Origin: Roseospira goensis
Lineage (GTDB): Bacteria > Pseudomonadota > Alphaproteobacteria > Rhodospirillales > Rhodospirillaceae
Length of the DNA stretch: 64,000 nt
Assembly: GCF_014197795.1 (NCBI RefSeq)
Contig: NZ_JACIGI010000001.1
Coordinates: forward strand, 1-64,000
Reading direction: 5' to 3'
Part shown: positions 17,563-25,032 of the stretch, in pieces
Position numbering within the stretch: the first letter of the stretch is position 1
Layout of the letters: the number at the start of each line of letters is the position of its first letter
Translations under genes and position numbers: made by a program
Notes under the pieces: generated by a model
The model's input: the letters and a program-made list of their open reading frames with translations, nothing else
Told to the model about the DNA's origin: nothing
The model's database searches: none

Positions 17563-17850
17563 ATGCCGAAGCAGACCCGCCGCAACCACAGCGCTGCCTT
17601 CAAGGCCAAGGTGGCCCTGGAGGCCCTGCGGGGTGAGAAGACCGTCGCCGAATTGAGCGCGAAGTATGAAATTCATCAGACGCTGATCAACCAGTGGAAA
17701 CGGACGCTGACCGATCAGGCGTCGGCGGCGTTCGAGAAGGGTGGCGGCCAGGACGGGAAAGAGAACGAGCGCCTGGTGGATGATCTCTACAAACAGATCG
17801 GGCGCCTGAAGGTCGAGAACGATTTTTTGGCCGTCAGGCTCAAGCGCTGA
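17563..17850 (+). CDS. IS3-family transposase OrfA
   Basis: 95 residues: helix-turn-helix with HSAAFKAKVALEALRGEKTVAELSAKYEIHQTLINQWK (seen in parts) and a C-terminal leucine-zipper segment, as in OrfA of IS3 elements, which binds the terminal repeats. A run of six T at 17823-17828 near the 3' end is a plausible -1 slippage site for making the OrfAB transposase: the -1 frame reads on through ALTREERRA into orfB. Confidence 0.9.
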   Translation: MPKQTRRNHSAAFKAKVALEALRGEKTVAELSAKYEIHQTLINQWKRTLTDQASAAFEKGGGQDGKENERLVDDLYKQIGRLKVENDFLAVRLKR

Positions 17851-17870
17851 CCCGGGAGGAGCGCAGAGCC

Positions 17871-18749
17871 ATGATCGATCCCTCCCACAAGGACTTGAGC
17901 CGAACCCGCCAGTGCCAATTGGTCGGCATCAGCCGGTCGTCCCTGTACTACAGGCCGGTCAACGACAACAGCCCGAAATACCAGGAAGACCTGGACCTGA
18001 TGGCCGACATCGACCGCCAGTTTCTGGAGATGCCCTACCTGGGCAGCCGCCGCATGGCGGAGGTCCTGCGGCGCCAGGGCTGGTCGGTGGGCCGCAAGCG
18101 GGTGGCCCGGCTGATGCGGCTGATGGGCCTGGAGGCGATCTACCGCCGCCCGCGCACCACCGAGCCGCACCCGGAGCACCGGGTCTACCCGTACCTGCTG
18201 CGCGGCCTGACCATCGACCGGCCGAACCAAGTCTGGGCGGCAGACATAACGTATATCCCGATGCCGAAAGGGTTCCTGTACATGGTCGCGATCATGGACT
18301 GGCACAGCCGAAAGGTTCTGTCCTGGAAGCTATCCAATACCATGGACGCCGACTTCTGTGTCGAGGCCTTGAAAGAGGCACTGGAGATTTACGGAAAGCC
18401 CGAGATCTTCAACACCGACCAGGGCAGTCAGTTCACCAGCCTGGACTTCACCGGCGTTCTCCAGGATGCCGGCGTGCGCATCAGCATGGACGGCAAGGGG
18501 CGCTGCATGGACAATGTGTTCGTCGAACGCCTGTGGCGCAGCCTGAAGTACGAGGACGTCTACCTGAAGGCCTACGCCACCGGATCCGAGGCCCGGGCCG
18601 GAATCGGCGCGTGGATCAAGACCTACAACACCCGGCGTCCACACCAGGGGCTGGCATATCGAACGCCCGACGAAGTGTATTGGCCAGGCCCGCCGTCCTC
18701 CGGGCTCCGCTGCCGCTCCGCCCTGCAGACGGCGGGCCTGGCCGCCTGA
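17871..18749 (+). CDS. IS3-family transposase OrfB (DDE integrase domain)
   Basis: 292 residues with the HTH_21 segment (SRSSLYYRP, YLGSRRMAEVLRRQGW, GRKRVARLMRLMGL) and an rve integrase core. All catalytic residues are seen: Asp in VWAADITYIP, Asp in FNTDQGSQF and Glu in NVFVERLWRSLKYE. Length is normal. Probably made as an OrfAB fusion by -1 frameshifting; the stand-alone start at 17871 is in the orfB frame. The element therefore looks able to transpose. Confidence 0.92.
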   Translation: MIDPSHKDLSRTRQCQLVGISRSSLYYRPVNDNSPKYQEDLDLMADIDRQFLEMPYLGSRRMAEVLRRQGWSVGRKRVARLMRLMGLEAIYRRPRTTEPHPEHRVYPYLLRGLTIDRPNQVWAADITYIPMPKGFLYMVAIMDWHSRKVLSWKLSNTMDADFCVEALKEALEIYGKPEIFNTDQGSQFTSLDFTGVLQDAGVRISMDGKGRCMDNVFVERLWRSLKYEDVYLKAYATGSEARAGIGAWIKTYNTRRPHQGLAYRTPDEVYWPGPPSSGLRCRSALQTAGLAA

Positions 18750-18830
18750 ACCGTCACCCACCAACCCGCCAAGGAGCCCCTCAGAGCTTACGAACCCACC
18801 GAACCTGTCCAAACAATCGGGATCACCTCA

Positions 18831-19319
18831 GGACCCCGGTTCCCTGTCGGCTAAACTCACGGCCAGGGTCAGCAGCAGCGCGCCGTGGTTGCGGCTGGAC
18901 CCCGGTTCCCTGTCGGCTAAACTATGCTGACCCACGTCAAGGAACTCATCGCAGTTGCGGCTGGACCCCGGTTCCCTGTCGGCTAAACTTGTCTGCGACA
19001 GCGGATCGATGGCCGACTGGTTGCGGCTGGACCCCGGTTCCCTGTCGGCTAAACTGGGAGAGAGAGCATGTATGTAATAACAATGGTTGCGGCTGGACCC
19101 CGGTTCCCTGTCGGCTAAACTAGGTAGGATTGTCGCAGTCCTCATAATAGGGTTGCGGCTGGACCCCGGTTCCCTGTCGGCTAAACTTAGTCGTGCAGGG
19201 CCCGCCAGACCGTGGCGGTTGCGGCTGGACCCCGGTTCCCTGTCGGCTAAACTGTGGTTCAGGAACGGCCGCTCGTTCAGCGGGTTGCGGCTGGACCCCG
19301 GTTCCCTGTCGGCTAAACT
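18831..19319 (+). CRISPR. Type II-C CRISPR array, 8 repeats and 7 spacers
   Basis: Repeat unit 36 bp, starting GTTGCGGCTGGACCCC and ending GTCGGCTAAACT; seven complete identical copies at 18888, 18954, 19020, 19086, 19152, 19218 and 19284 plus a 27-bp partial first copy at 18831-18857 whose first nine bases are replaced by the IS3 end. All seven spacers are exactly 30 bp. Transcription on the plus strand is supported by the terminator behind the last repeat and by the orientation of the tracrRNA anti-repeat. The repeat 3' end TAAACT could act as a -10 box, as in Neisseria and Campylobacter II-C arrays whose repeats carry promoters. Confidence 0.97.
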
Positions 19320-19333
19320 GCATGTCCCCCTAG

Positions 19334-19358
19334 CGCCCTGTGTTCAGGGCGTTTTTTT
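19334..19358 (+). terminator. Rho-independent terminator behind the CRISPR array
   Basis: 7-bp stem CGCCCTG / CAGGGCG, TGTT loop, followed by seven T. It works on the plus strand and lies 14 bp after the last repeat, so it ends the array transcript before it could run antisense into cas2. Confidence 0.9.
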
Positions 19359-19393
19359 GTGCCGGACACCCCCAGATGCAAGATCGCGGCCCC

Positions 19394-19726
19394 TCAGAAC
19401 AGCACGAGCTGGGCCGGTTTTCCGGCCTGGGGTTGGCGCGAGACCCCGGTGTACGTTCGGCAGGTTTCGTATTGCTTGTCGGTGAAGTAGAGAATCGAGA
19501 CCTTTCCCGCCTTGGGCAGGTTGCGCTCGATCTCCCGGGTCTGCGCTTCCGCCAGCTCCCGAGTCGCGCAGAACCGGGCGTAGACCGAGAACTGCACCAT
19601 CTCGAACCCCGCATCGAGCAGGTAGGTCCGAAAGGTGGTCGCGCGTTTGCGTTCTGCCTTCGTGCCAACCGGCAGGTCGAACAGGATCATCATCCATGTC
19701 ATGCGATATCCCGACAGGTGGGTCAT
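19394..19726 (-). CDS. cas2: CRISPR-associated endonuclease Cas2
   Basis: 110-residue Cas2 of the type II-C lineage, partner of Cas1 in spacer integration. The ferredoxin-like fold is recognisable from MILFDLPVGTKAERKRAT with the conserved Asp17, DAGFEMVQFSVYARFC and the C-terminal strand KVSILYFTDKQYE; the tail ends in QLVLF. The ATG at 19726 overlaps the cas1 stop by ATGA. The gene ends 35 bp from the array's terminator, convergent with the array. Confidence 0.95.
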   Translation of the reverse strand: MTHLSGYRMTWMMILFDLPVGTKAERKRATTFRTYLLDAGFEMVQFSVYARFCATRELAEAQTREIERNLPKAGKVSILYFTDKQYETCRTYTGVSRQPQAGKPAQLVLF

Positions 19727-20643
19727 TGCGCCCGCTCGCATCCGACAAGGTCGAGCGCCGTCGGCGTGGTCGGTAGGTCTAGGGCCGCCGAGCCAGCCTC
19801 GAAGCTGGTTGCCAGGGAATGGGTCAGGGCGTCCAGGGCCGTCGCCAGGGGGCTCGTCCCCTTCGGCCCCGGAAGATCCAGGGTGGTGACCGCCACCAGG
19901 GCCTGTTTCACCGGCGGTGTCAGGTCCTCGAGACCGTCCCGCACCAGCGTCCTGACCGTCAGGTCCACGAACGGCCGGAACGGTTCCATGACGTCGTCCA
20001 CGAGGCACATGGGATTGCCGCGATTGTGGTGATGCAGACCCAGGGTGGGATGGAGACCGGCGCCCATGACCGAGCGGGCGGTCGCGGCCCGAAGAACGGT
20101 GTAGCCGTAGTTGAGGAGCGCGTTGGCGCCGGGGGCCTCGGGATCGCGTCGGAAATCCGGCCCCATCACCAAGGGCCAGTAGCGCCGCGCGGCCTGGGCT
20201 TCCACGTTGTCCGGATCACCGGACCGCACGGTGCGTGCCAGCCGAGCAAAGGCGGCCTCCGGTCCGCCGAGGGCCCCCACAACGCTCCCCTGCATCCGGA
20301 TCTTGGCTTGCACCAGCTGCTGCCACAGGCGTTTGCGCAGCGGCAGGCGGGCCTCGGCCTGGCACCGCATGCGATGCGCCTGAACGTGGTGGCCGTCGAC
20401 CGGCCACAGGACCGCCTCGGGCCGATGTTGCGGTCCGCACAGGACCACGGGAACACCCCGTCGCGTCAACGCGATCATCAGGGCATTCGACCAGGTCGTC
20501 CCGTGGGCGTTGACGATCACCGCCCCGATGCTGTCGAGGGCGACCCGACCGATCTCCTCGTGTCCGGTGCCGACGACGAGGAAGCCGCGCCGCAGACTCA
20601 GGTGCCGCCCGTCCTCGGCGATCTCGACAATCCGGCCGACCAT
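19723..20643 (-). CDS. cas1: CRISPR-associated integrase Cas1
   Basis: 306 residues, normal for type II Cas1. N-terminal beta domain (GRIVEIAEDGRHLSLRRGFLVV), then the helical catalytic domain with the metal ligands in order: Glu in DNVEAQAARRYW, His in GLHPTLGLHH and Asp/Glu in CLVDDVMEPFRPFVD. All are intact, so the adaptation enzyme should work. The start ATG 20643 is 20 bp after cas9; the stop overlaps cas2. The three genes form one operon cas9-cas1-cas2, without csn2 or cas4, which defines subtype II-C. Confidence 0.96.
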   Translation of the reverse strand: MVGRIVEIAEDGRHLSLRRGFLVVGTGHEEIGRVALDSIGAVIVNAHGTTWSNALMIALTRRGVPVVLCGPQHRPEAVLWPVDGHHVQAHRMRCQAEARLPLRKRLWQQLVQAKIRMQGSVVGALGGPEAAFARLARTVRSGDPDNVEAQAARRYWPLVMGPDFRRDPEAPGANALLNYGYTVLRAATARSVMGAGLHPTLGLHHHNRGNPMCLVDDVMEPFRPFVDLTVRTLVRDGLEDLTPPVKQALVAVTTLDLPGPKGTSPLATALDALTHSLATSFEAGSAALDLPTTPTALDLVGCERAQ

Positions 20644-20663
20644 CCTGCGGTCCCCGGCGCGGC

Positions 20664-23600
20664 TCAGAGGGGCGGGGGGACGGGCCGAATCCGGCCGATC
20701 GGATCGACACGCACCCGGCGGGTGGCCGTCTGCTGCATGCGCGCGAACGTCAGCAGGCGCCAGCCGCGCCAGCCGAAGTCGTCCTCCGGGTCCCGGTCCC
20801 GGGCGCCGAAGTCCCCCGCTTCCGTGTGCCCGACGACCCGAACCCGTCGCGCCGAGACCTCCAGCCGCACCACACGAACGATCGCACGCCTGCCCTCCAC
20901 CTCGGTCTCGAGCAGATCGCCCTTGTGCAGCACCATGACCGGGCGCGCGTCCGGGTGGCGCGACCGCCACGGGGCAGGCTCGGCCTGGTTGGCCGCAAGG
21001 ACGGTGACCCCTTCGCCATGCCACCGGCCAGCCCGTTCATAGATCTCGATCCTGTGGTTCTTGTCCGGGATCAGCGCCTTGTATGGGTGGCCGGACTTGT
21101 CCAAGATCGAATGCACGGCGGCTTCGGTTTTCAGCAGCCGGACCCGCCGGACAGGGTTCGCCTCGCCGTACCGCGTGACACTCTCCTCTGGGAAGCGGGC
21201 CATCGCCTGCATGTGCGAGAGGCCCAGGGCCTTGGCCTCCTCCAGCCAGGCCAGCACCTTCGCGCGGATGGCGCGGTCCCGGATCCGGCCCACCTCGGAC
21301 GTCGTCAGGCTGGCGACCGGTTTGCGGAAGACCAGATTGCAGCCTCCTTCCGAGGCCGGATCGCGCACGTGTCCATAGGCGGTGTCCTCGTGCAGGCGCC
21401 CCTGCGTGCCATGGTCCGGCTTGTGCGAGGCGACGACGGTGGACAACCGGGCCTGAAGGGACTCGCGGAACGCCGGCCAGGGTGCGGGCATGTCCTCGAT
21501 CAGACGGGGGCGGGTTTCGTCGGCCGCGCGCGCCACGCGGTTCAGAAGACCGCGGTCGGTACAGCCGACGACAAAGGCGTCGATCGCGTGGTGGCGGTGG
21601 TCGGTGCGGGTCTTCCGATTGTGATCCGAAAGCAGGCCGTCCAGTCCCCATTTTCCGCGCAGCATGGCGGTCAATCGTCCTGGCGTCACCCAGACCCGGA
21701 CCCCTTCGTCTTTCGCATACAGGCAGCCCAGGTATTCCGCCGTCCGACGGGCGAGGTATTGTGTGTCGGTGAGCTGGCGCGCCAGGAAATCCTGCTCGCC
21801 CTCGAAGCGGTCCATGGCGTCGGGCTCGAACCGCCAGCGCTTGTTGCCCGGCAGGTCCTGGGCGCGGGCCAGGATGGCGGACCAGTCCGGGTGACCGTGG
21901 AAGGCTTCCCAAGGGGACCGGTTGCCCTTGAGGCGGTTCCATTCGCGCAGGCTGACCGTCTTGTTGGCGGCGCCGTTGTCGAGGGTGCGACGGAACGGCA
22001 GGATGTGCTCGACCTCCACCTCGGGCGAGAACAGCAGGGCCCGCGAGATCGGCCGACCCGAGTACACGCAGCAGCGCCGGGTGGGGTCGCGCGACAGTTC
22101 CTCCCAGAGACGCAGCCGGAGGCGGTTCTCGCCCGTGTCCTCCAGGCCCAGTTCCGCCAGTTCCCTGCGGTGCCGGTCATTCCGCGCCTGGTTCTCCCCC
22201 TGGCGCCGGGTCTCCAGGTCGCGGTCCCGTCTGGACTGCTTCAACTCCCGCGCCAGCTCCACGATGATCTGGTCGGGCCGCCCGTAGGCCTTGATCAGGG
22301 CGTTAACCACCGTGCGGAGCTGGTTCAGGCCGATGTGGACCGTCGGATTGGGGACACGGCCCCAGCGATCCTCCTTGCGGGCGCGGGCGTCGCCGCTGCC
22401 GGCAAGATGCCGGGACAGAACCTCGCCGTAGTAGGGCAGGAATGGGCGGGCGGAGTGGTCGCTCAGATCGGAATGGTGTCGGCCGAGGCGCGCCAGTGCG
22501 GTGCTCTCGTGCAGCGGAGCGGCGCAGCCATGCCCCTCCGCGTCCACGATGGCCTCGGCCTCGGCCTGCATCACCGGCACGAGGTCCGACAGCACGATGC
22601 GGCCGAACCGGCTGTGTCCAGCCGGCAAGGCGGTGCGCGCGACCCTGACCGCGGCCGCTTGGTCGAGGCCGTGGTGCGCTATCAGCCATGCGACGAGCGT
22701 CGGTTCGTCCGCCTCCGCGAGCAGGCGCTCGACCACGGCCGTCTGATCGGTCAGCGACAGTGAATGCCACGCTTTGCCGAAGGCGGTCTTGTGCGCCAGC
22801 CGGGCCGCCGTCTCGTCGCCGGACAGGCCGGTCCGCTTCTCGCTTTCCAGATTGAAGCGGTGGTCGGCATCGAGGCCCAGCGTCCTTCGCATGCTGTCGA
22901 ACGTCACCGTCTTCGAGCGCCGGAGCCGCTCCAGCAGCCGGTCGCGCTCGTCGACCGTCAGGCGGCGGCGGGGCTGCCCGGGTACGCCGACCTCCAGGGT
23001 GGCCAGTTCTTTCAGAATCCGGAACCGCTGGGTCAGCGGCAGGGCCCACGGGGCGCGTGGGTCTCCATGCTCCAGGGTACAGAACCCCACGATCGGGGGC
23101 CGCAGGTCACGCTGCCGCAACAGGATATCGCGCAGGGTGAGCCGAGTCGTCTCGTCCAGGTTCAGTTGGTCGCCCTGTGCCTGCCAGAGGGCATCGAACT
23201 CCTCAGCCACCAGATCGCGGGACGCATAGAACACGTACCCTGCGCGCGCCCCCTCGCCGCGGAGGCGGGCGCGCACCCACTCGCGTCTCTCGTGCCGCCA
23301 GTCGAGCAGTTCACCGAGTGTGCGTGCGCCCTCCGCCTCCATGGCTTGCCGGGTTGCATCGATGGCCGTGCGGATCCTGCCCTGGTCCTCGTCCTCGCCA
23401 GGGTTGGCTTTGCGGTTGGACCGGAAGCCCCGACGTTGCGACAGGTGAAACAGGGCTCGTCCCAGTTCGTGAGCCGTCAGGGCCTGGTCCAGGCCTTTCC
23501 GCCGCAGCGCGTAAGGGTCCAAAGACTCCAAGGCCTTGCGCGCCGTCTCGTCGGCCGGCATGAGGCTGGAGTCGATCAAGGCGGCCATGAAATCGGCCTT

Positions 23601-23810
23601 GCGCCGGAGCAGCCGGTCCCGCCGGCGGCGGGCGCCCCGGGCCAGCCTGCGGCCCTCGTTGAGGGACGTCTTCTTCTGCGGCTCGCGCCCATCGTCGAAC
23701 ACGCGGACGCCGAGGTCGATCAGGTCGCTGGGCTGCTGACGGTCATCTAGCGCGAGCACCGCCCATCCCAGACTGTTTGTCCCGATGTCGAAGGCGAAGC
23801 GTTTACCCAT
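20664..23810 (-). CDS. cas9: CRISPR-associated endonuclease Cas9, type II-C
   Basis: 1048 residues, the compact size of II-C. RuvC-I FAFDIGTNSLGWAVL with Asp8; bridge helix rich in Arg at about 53-72 (NEGRRLARGARRRRDRLLRR); RuvC-II QIIVELARE with Glu518; HNH domain VEVEHILPF with His602, Asn616 and Asn625; RuvC-III DHRHHAIDAFVVG with His741 and Asp744; a PAM-interacting C-terminal domain with KPVASLT and YKALIPDKNHRIEIYE. All catalytic residues are present. Start ATG 23810 has GGAGG 4 bp upstream. Divergent from the tracrRNA gene. Nothing indicates damage. Confidence 0.97.
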   Translation of the reverse strand: MGKRFAFDIGTNSLGWAVLALDDRQQPSDLIDLGVRVFDDGREPQKKTSLNEGRRLARGARRRRDRLLRRKADFMAALIDSSLMPADETARKALESLDPYALRRKGLDQALTAHELGRALFHLSQRRGFRSNRKANPGEDEDQGRIRTAIDATRQAMEAEGARTLGELLDWRHERREWVRARLRGEGARAGYVFYASRDLVAEEFDALWQAQGDQLNLDETTRLTLRDILLRQRDLRPPIVGFCTLEHGDPRAPWALPLTQRFRILKELATLEVGVPGQPRRRLTVDERDRLLERLRRSKTVTFDSMRRTLGLDADHRFNLESEKRTGLSGDETAARLAHKTAFGKAWHSLSLTDQTAVVERLLAEADEPTLVAWLIAHHGLDQAAAVRVARTALPAGHSRFGRIVLSDLVPVMQAEAEAIVDAEGHGCAAPLHESTALARLGRHHSDLSDHSARPFLPYYGEVLSRHLAGSGDARARKEDRWGRVPNPTVHIGLNQLRTVVNALIKAYGRPDQIIVELARELKQSRRDRDLETRRQGENQARNDRHRRELAELGLEDTGENRLRLRLWEELSRDPTRRCCVYSGRPISRALLFSPEVEVEHILPFRRTLDNGAANKTVSLREWNRLKGNRSPWEAFHGHPDWSAILARAQDLPGNKRWRFEPDAMDRFEGEQDFLARQLTDTQYLARRTAEYLGCLYAKDEGVRVWVTPGRLTAMLRGKWGLDGLLSDHNRKTRTDHRHHAIDAFVVGCTDRGLLNRVARAADETRPRLIEDMPAPWPAFRESLQARLSTVVASHKPDHGTQGRLHEDTAYGHVRDPASEGGCNLVFRKPVASLTTSEVGRIRDRAIRAKVLAWLEEAKALGLSHMQAMARFPEESVTRYGEANPVRRVRLLKTEAAVHSILDKSGHPYKALIPDKNHRIEIYERAGRWHGEGVTVLAANQAEPAPWRSRHPDARPVMVLHKGDLLETEVEGRRAIVRVVRLEVSARRVRVVGHTEAGDFGARDRDPEDDFGWRGWRLLTFARMQQTATRRVRVDPIGRIRPVPPPL

Positions 23811-23842
23811 GTGACCTCCGGCAAGAAGTGCAACATAAATGA

Positions 23843-23871
23843 TTGCATTGCCGACGCGCGTACGCTACCTT
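23843..23871 (+). promoter_or_regulatory. Probable tracrRNA promoter
   Basis: TTGCAT (23843-23848), 17-bp spacer, TACCTT (23866-23871) on the plus strand, about 27 bp before the anti-repeat. Predicted start near 23878. The same 87-bp gap must hold the cas9 promoter on the other strand. Confidence 0.5.
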
Positions 23872-23877
23872 TTCGTT

Positions 23878-23980
23878 CGGATGGGTTGCGTTGCCGTTTT
23901 AGCCGACAGGGAACCGGGGTCCATCCGTTAACAAGCCTAAATGGCACAAAATGGGGGTCTCCTACGGGAGGCCCCTTCTT
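23878..23980 (+). ncRNA. tracrRNA
   Basis: A 26-base stretch at 23898-23923 is the exact reverse complement of the CRISPR repeat, and similarity extends to the repeat's 5' end with few mismatches (GTTAAC near 23927-23932 against GTTGCGG). Behind this anti-repeat come a short stem-forming tail (CCAT...ATGG, 23921-23944) and a 9-bp terminator hairpin. Location upstream of and divergent from cas9 and orientation relative to the array fit II-C loci. The 5' end is inferred from the promoter; length about 100 nt. Confidence 0.88.
23954..23980 (+). terminator. tracrRNA terminator hairpin
   Basis: Stem GGGGTCTCC (23954-23962) with GGAGGCCCC (23967-23975), TACG tetraloop, then TTCTT. The T tract is short because a group II intron end follows immediately at 23981. 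Confidence 0.8.
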
Positions 23981-24245
23981 GTGTGTGCGCCAGGCAGGGC
24001 GCGGAGCGCCGTGACTGGCGCTGCCTGGACCGCTGTGGTGGCGGTCCGGGTGATTTGGGGGTGGAAGTCCCCTGCGGGCCCTGGTGACGGGAACCGCTAG
24101 CCGAACAGCAAGGGCGTCCCCGCGAGGCGGGGTCTGAAGGAAGCTGGAGGCAAAGTCCTGGCCCGACGAACAGGAACCGCATACGAGGCGCCGAGACCCT
24201 GGGCGAGGGGGCATGGAGACCCGAAGCCCGATGTCACCCGGAGGG
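23981..24245 (+). mobile_element. Group II intron 5' remnant (class C-like)
   Basis: Begins GTGTGCGCC, matching the 5' consensus GUGYG of group II introns, and contains conserved domain I stretches seen in bacterial introns: GGGTGGAAGTCCC, AAGGGCGTCC...GCGAGGCGGGGTCTGAAGG (in parts), GCCCGACGAACAGGAACCGC and ATACGAGGCG. No intron-encoded reverse transcriptase follows; instead a CHAT-domain frame begins at 24257, so only the 5' portion is left. Class C introns insert just behind terminator hairpins, and this one starts 5 nt after the tracrRNA terminator stem. Recognition is from memory of intron consensus, not alignment. Confidence 0.6.
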
Positions 24246-24256
24246 CCTGGGCGTAG

Positions 24257-24928
24257 ATGCGGCGGGCGCTGTCCAACGCCGCCGTCGCGCCCGGCGCGGC
24301 CGCGGTCGAATCCCGGCTGCGCGCGGGGTATCGGGGCTTGATCGCGCCGCTTCTGGACCACCTCGCGGCCGTGGACACGCTGTTCATCGCCCCGGACGGC
24401 CCGCTGCATGCCGTCCCCTTCGGCGCCCTCACCGACGACCGCGACCGCCGCCTGCTGGAGCGGTTTGCCGGCGTCCGCCTGCTGCAGACCGGGCGCGACC
24501 TGGTCGCCCGGGAGCGCCCCGCGACCGGCACCGGGCTGGTCGCGCTGGGCGGCGTGGACTTCGGTCCGCCACCCGACACCGAGCCGGCCGCGGCCGCCCC
24601 GGCGACCGACGGCGATGCGGTGCCGCTGACCGGCCTGTCCGCCTGCAACACCGGCCAGGGGGTGTTCGACGACTCCGAGGGGCTGGAGGGGCTGCCGCGG
24701 GCGTTCTACGTCGCCGGGGCCAAGGCCGTGCTGGTCGCCCTGTGGCCGATCGGGGACGCGGCCACGGCAACGTTCATGGCCCGGTTCTACGAGACATGGC
24801 TGGCCGACCCGACCCTGTCGCCGGCCGCCGCGCTGCAGCGGACGAAGCGGGTGCACGACATCGGCAGCGCCAACCCGGCCGCGCGCGACCCGGCCGTCTG
24901 GGCGCCGTTCGTGCTGTACGAGGGGTGA
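24257..24928 (+). pseudogene. CHAT-domain (caspase-like) protein fragment
   Basis: Frame of 223 codons encoding a CHAT peptidase domain, the caspase-HetF-related protease of many bacterial signalling and defence proteins. Seen: LFIAPDGPLHAVPFGAL, the catalytic-Cys motif LSACNTGQG, the helix LPRAFYVAGAKAVLVALWPI and the family C-terminus WAPFVLYEG. Missing: everything upstream (usually TPRs) and the segment with the catalytic His (normally an FATHG-like motif) that should lie ~60 residues before the Cys; sequence jumps from GDAVPLTG straight to LSACNTG. So the gene has both a 5' truncation next to the intron remnant and an internal deletion. Confidence 0.75.
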
Positions 24929-25032
24929 GGCGCGCCACACAAGGGCGGGATGGCGGTGGTGGCGCGGGCGGTTCTGTGCTGTCATTGCGGGCGGTGCTCC
25001 GCCCCCACCGCCAGCGATGTGCGACCCGGCCG

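Larger units (their letters stand above)
17489..18830 (+). mobile_element. Complete IS3-family insertion sequence
   Basis: 1342-bp element with imperfect terminal inverted repeats. The left end begins TGAGGTGGTCCC and goes on to TCTGGACAGGT; the reversed right end begins TGAGGTGATCCC and goes on to TTTGGACAGGT. It carries orfA and orfB in the usual order and -1 relation. Flanks show no target duplication (left ...AATAC, right GGACC...), and the two sides belong to unrelated loci: a GNAT gene on the left and the inside of a CRISPR repeat on the right. That points to deletion or recombination at the element after insertion. Confidence 0.9.

Noticed and set aside
18831-18857. A degenerate terminal repeat as sign of the leader-distal end
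   Set aside because: The missing bases are replaced cleanly by the IS3 end, so this is truncation, not natural degeneration.
18828-19485. Repetitive frames with LDPGSLSAKL-type units
   Set aside because: These are translations of the CRISPR repeats, not a protein.
23898-23923. An isolated extra CRISPR repeat upstream of cas9
   Set aside because: It is in reverse orientation, has no flanking spacer and is followed by a structured tail and terminator, so it is the tracrRNA anti-repeat.
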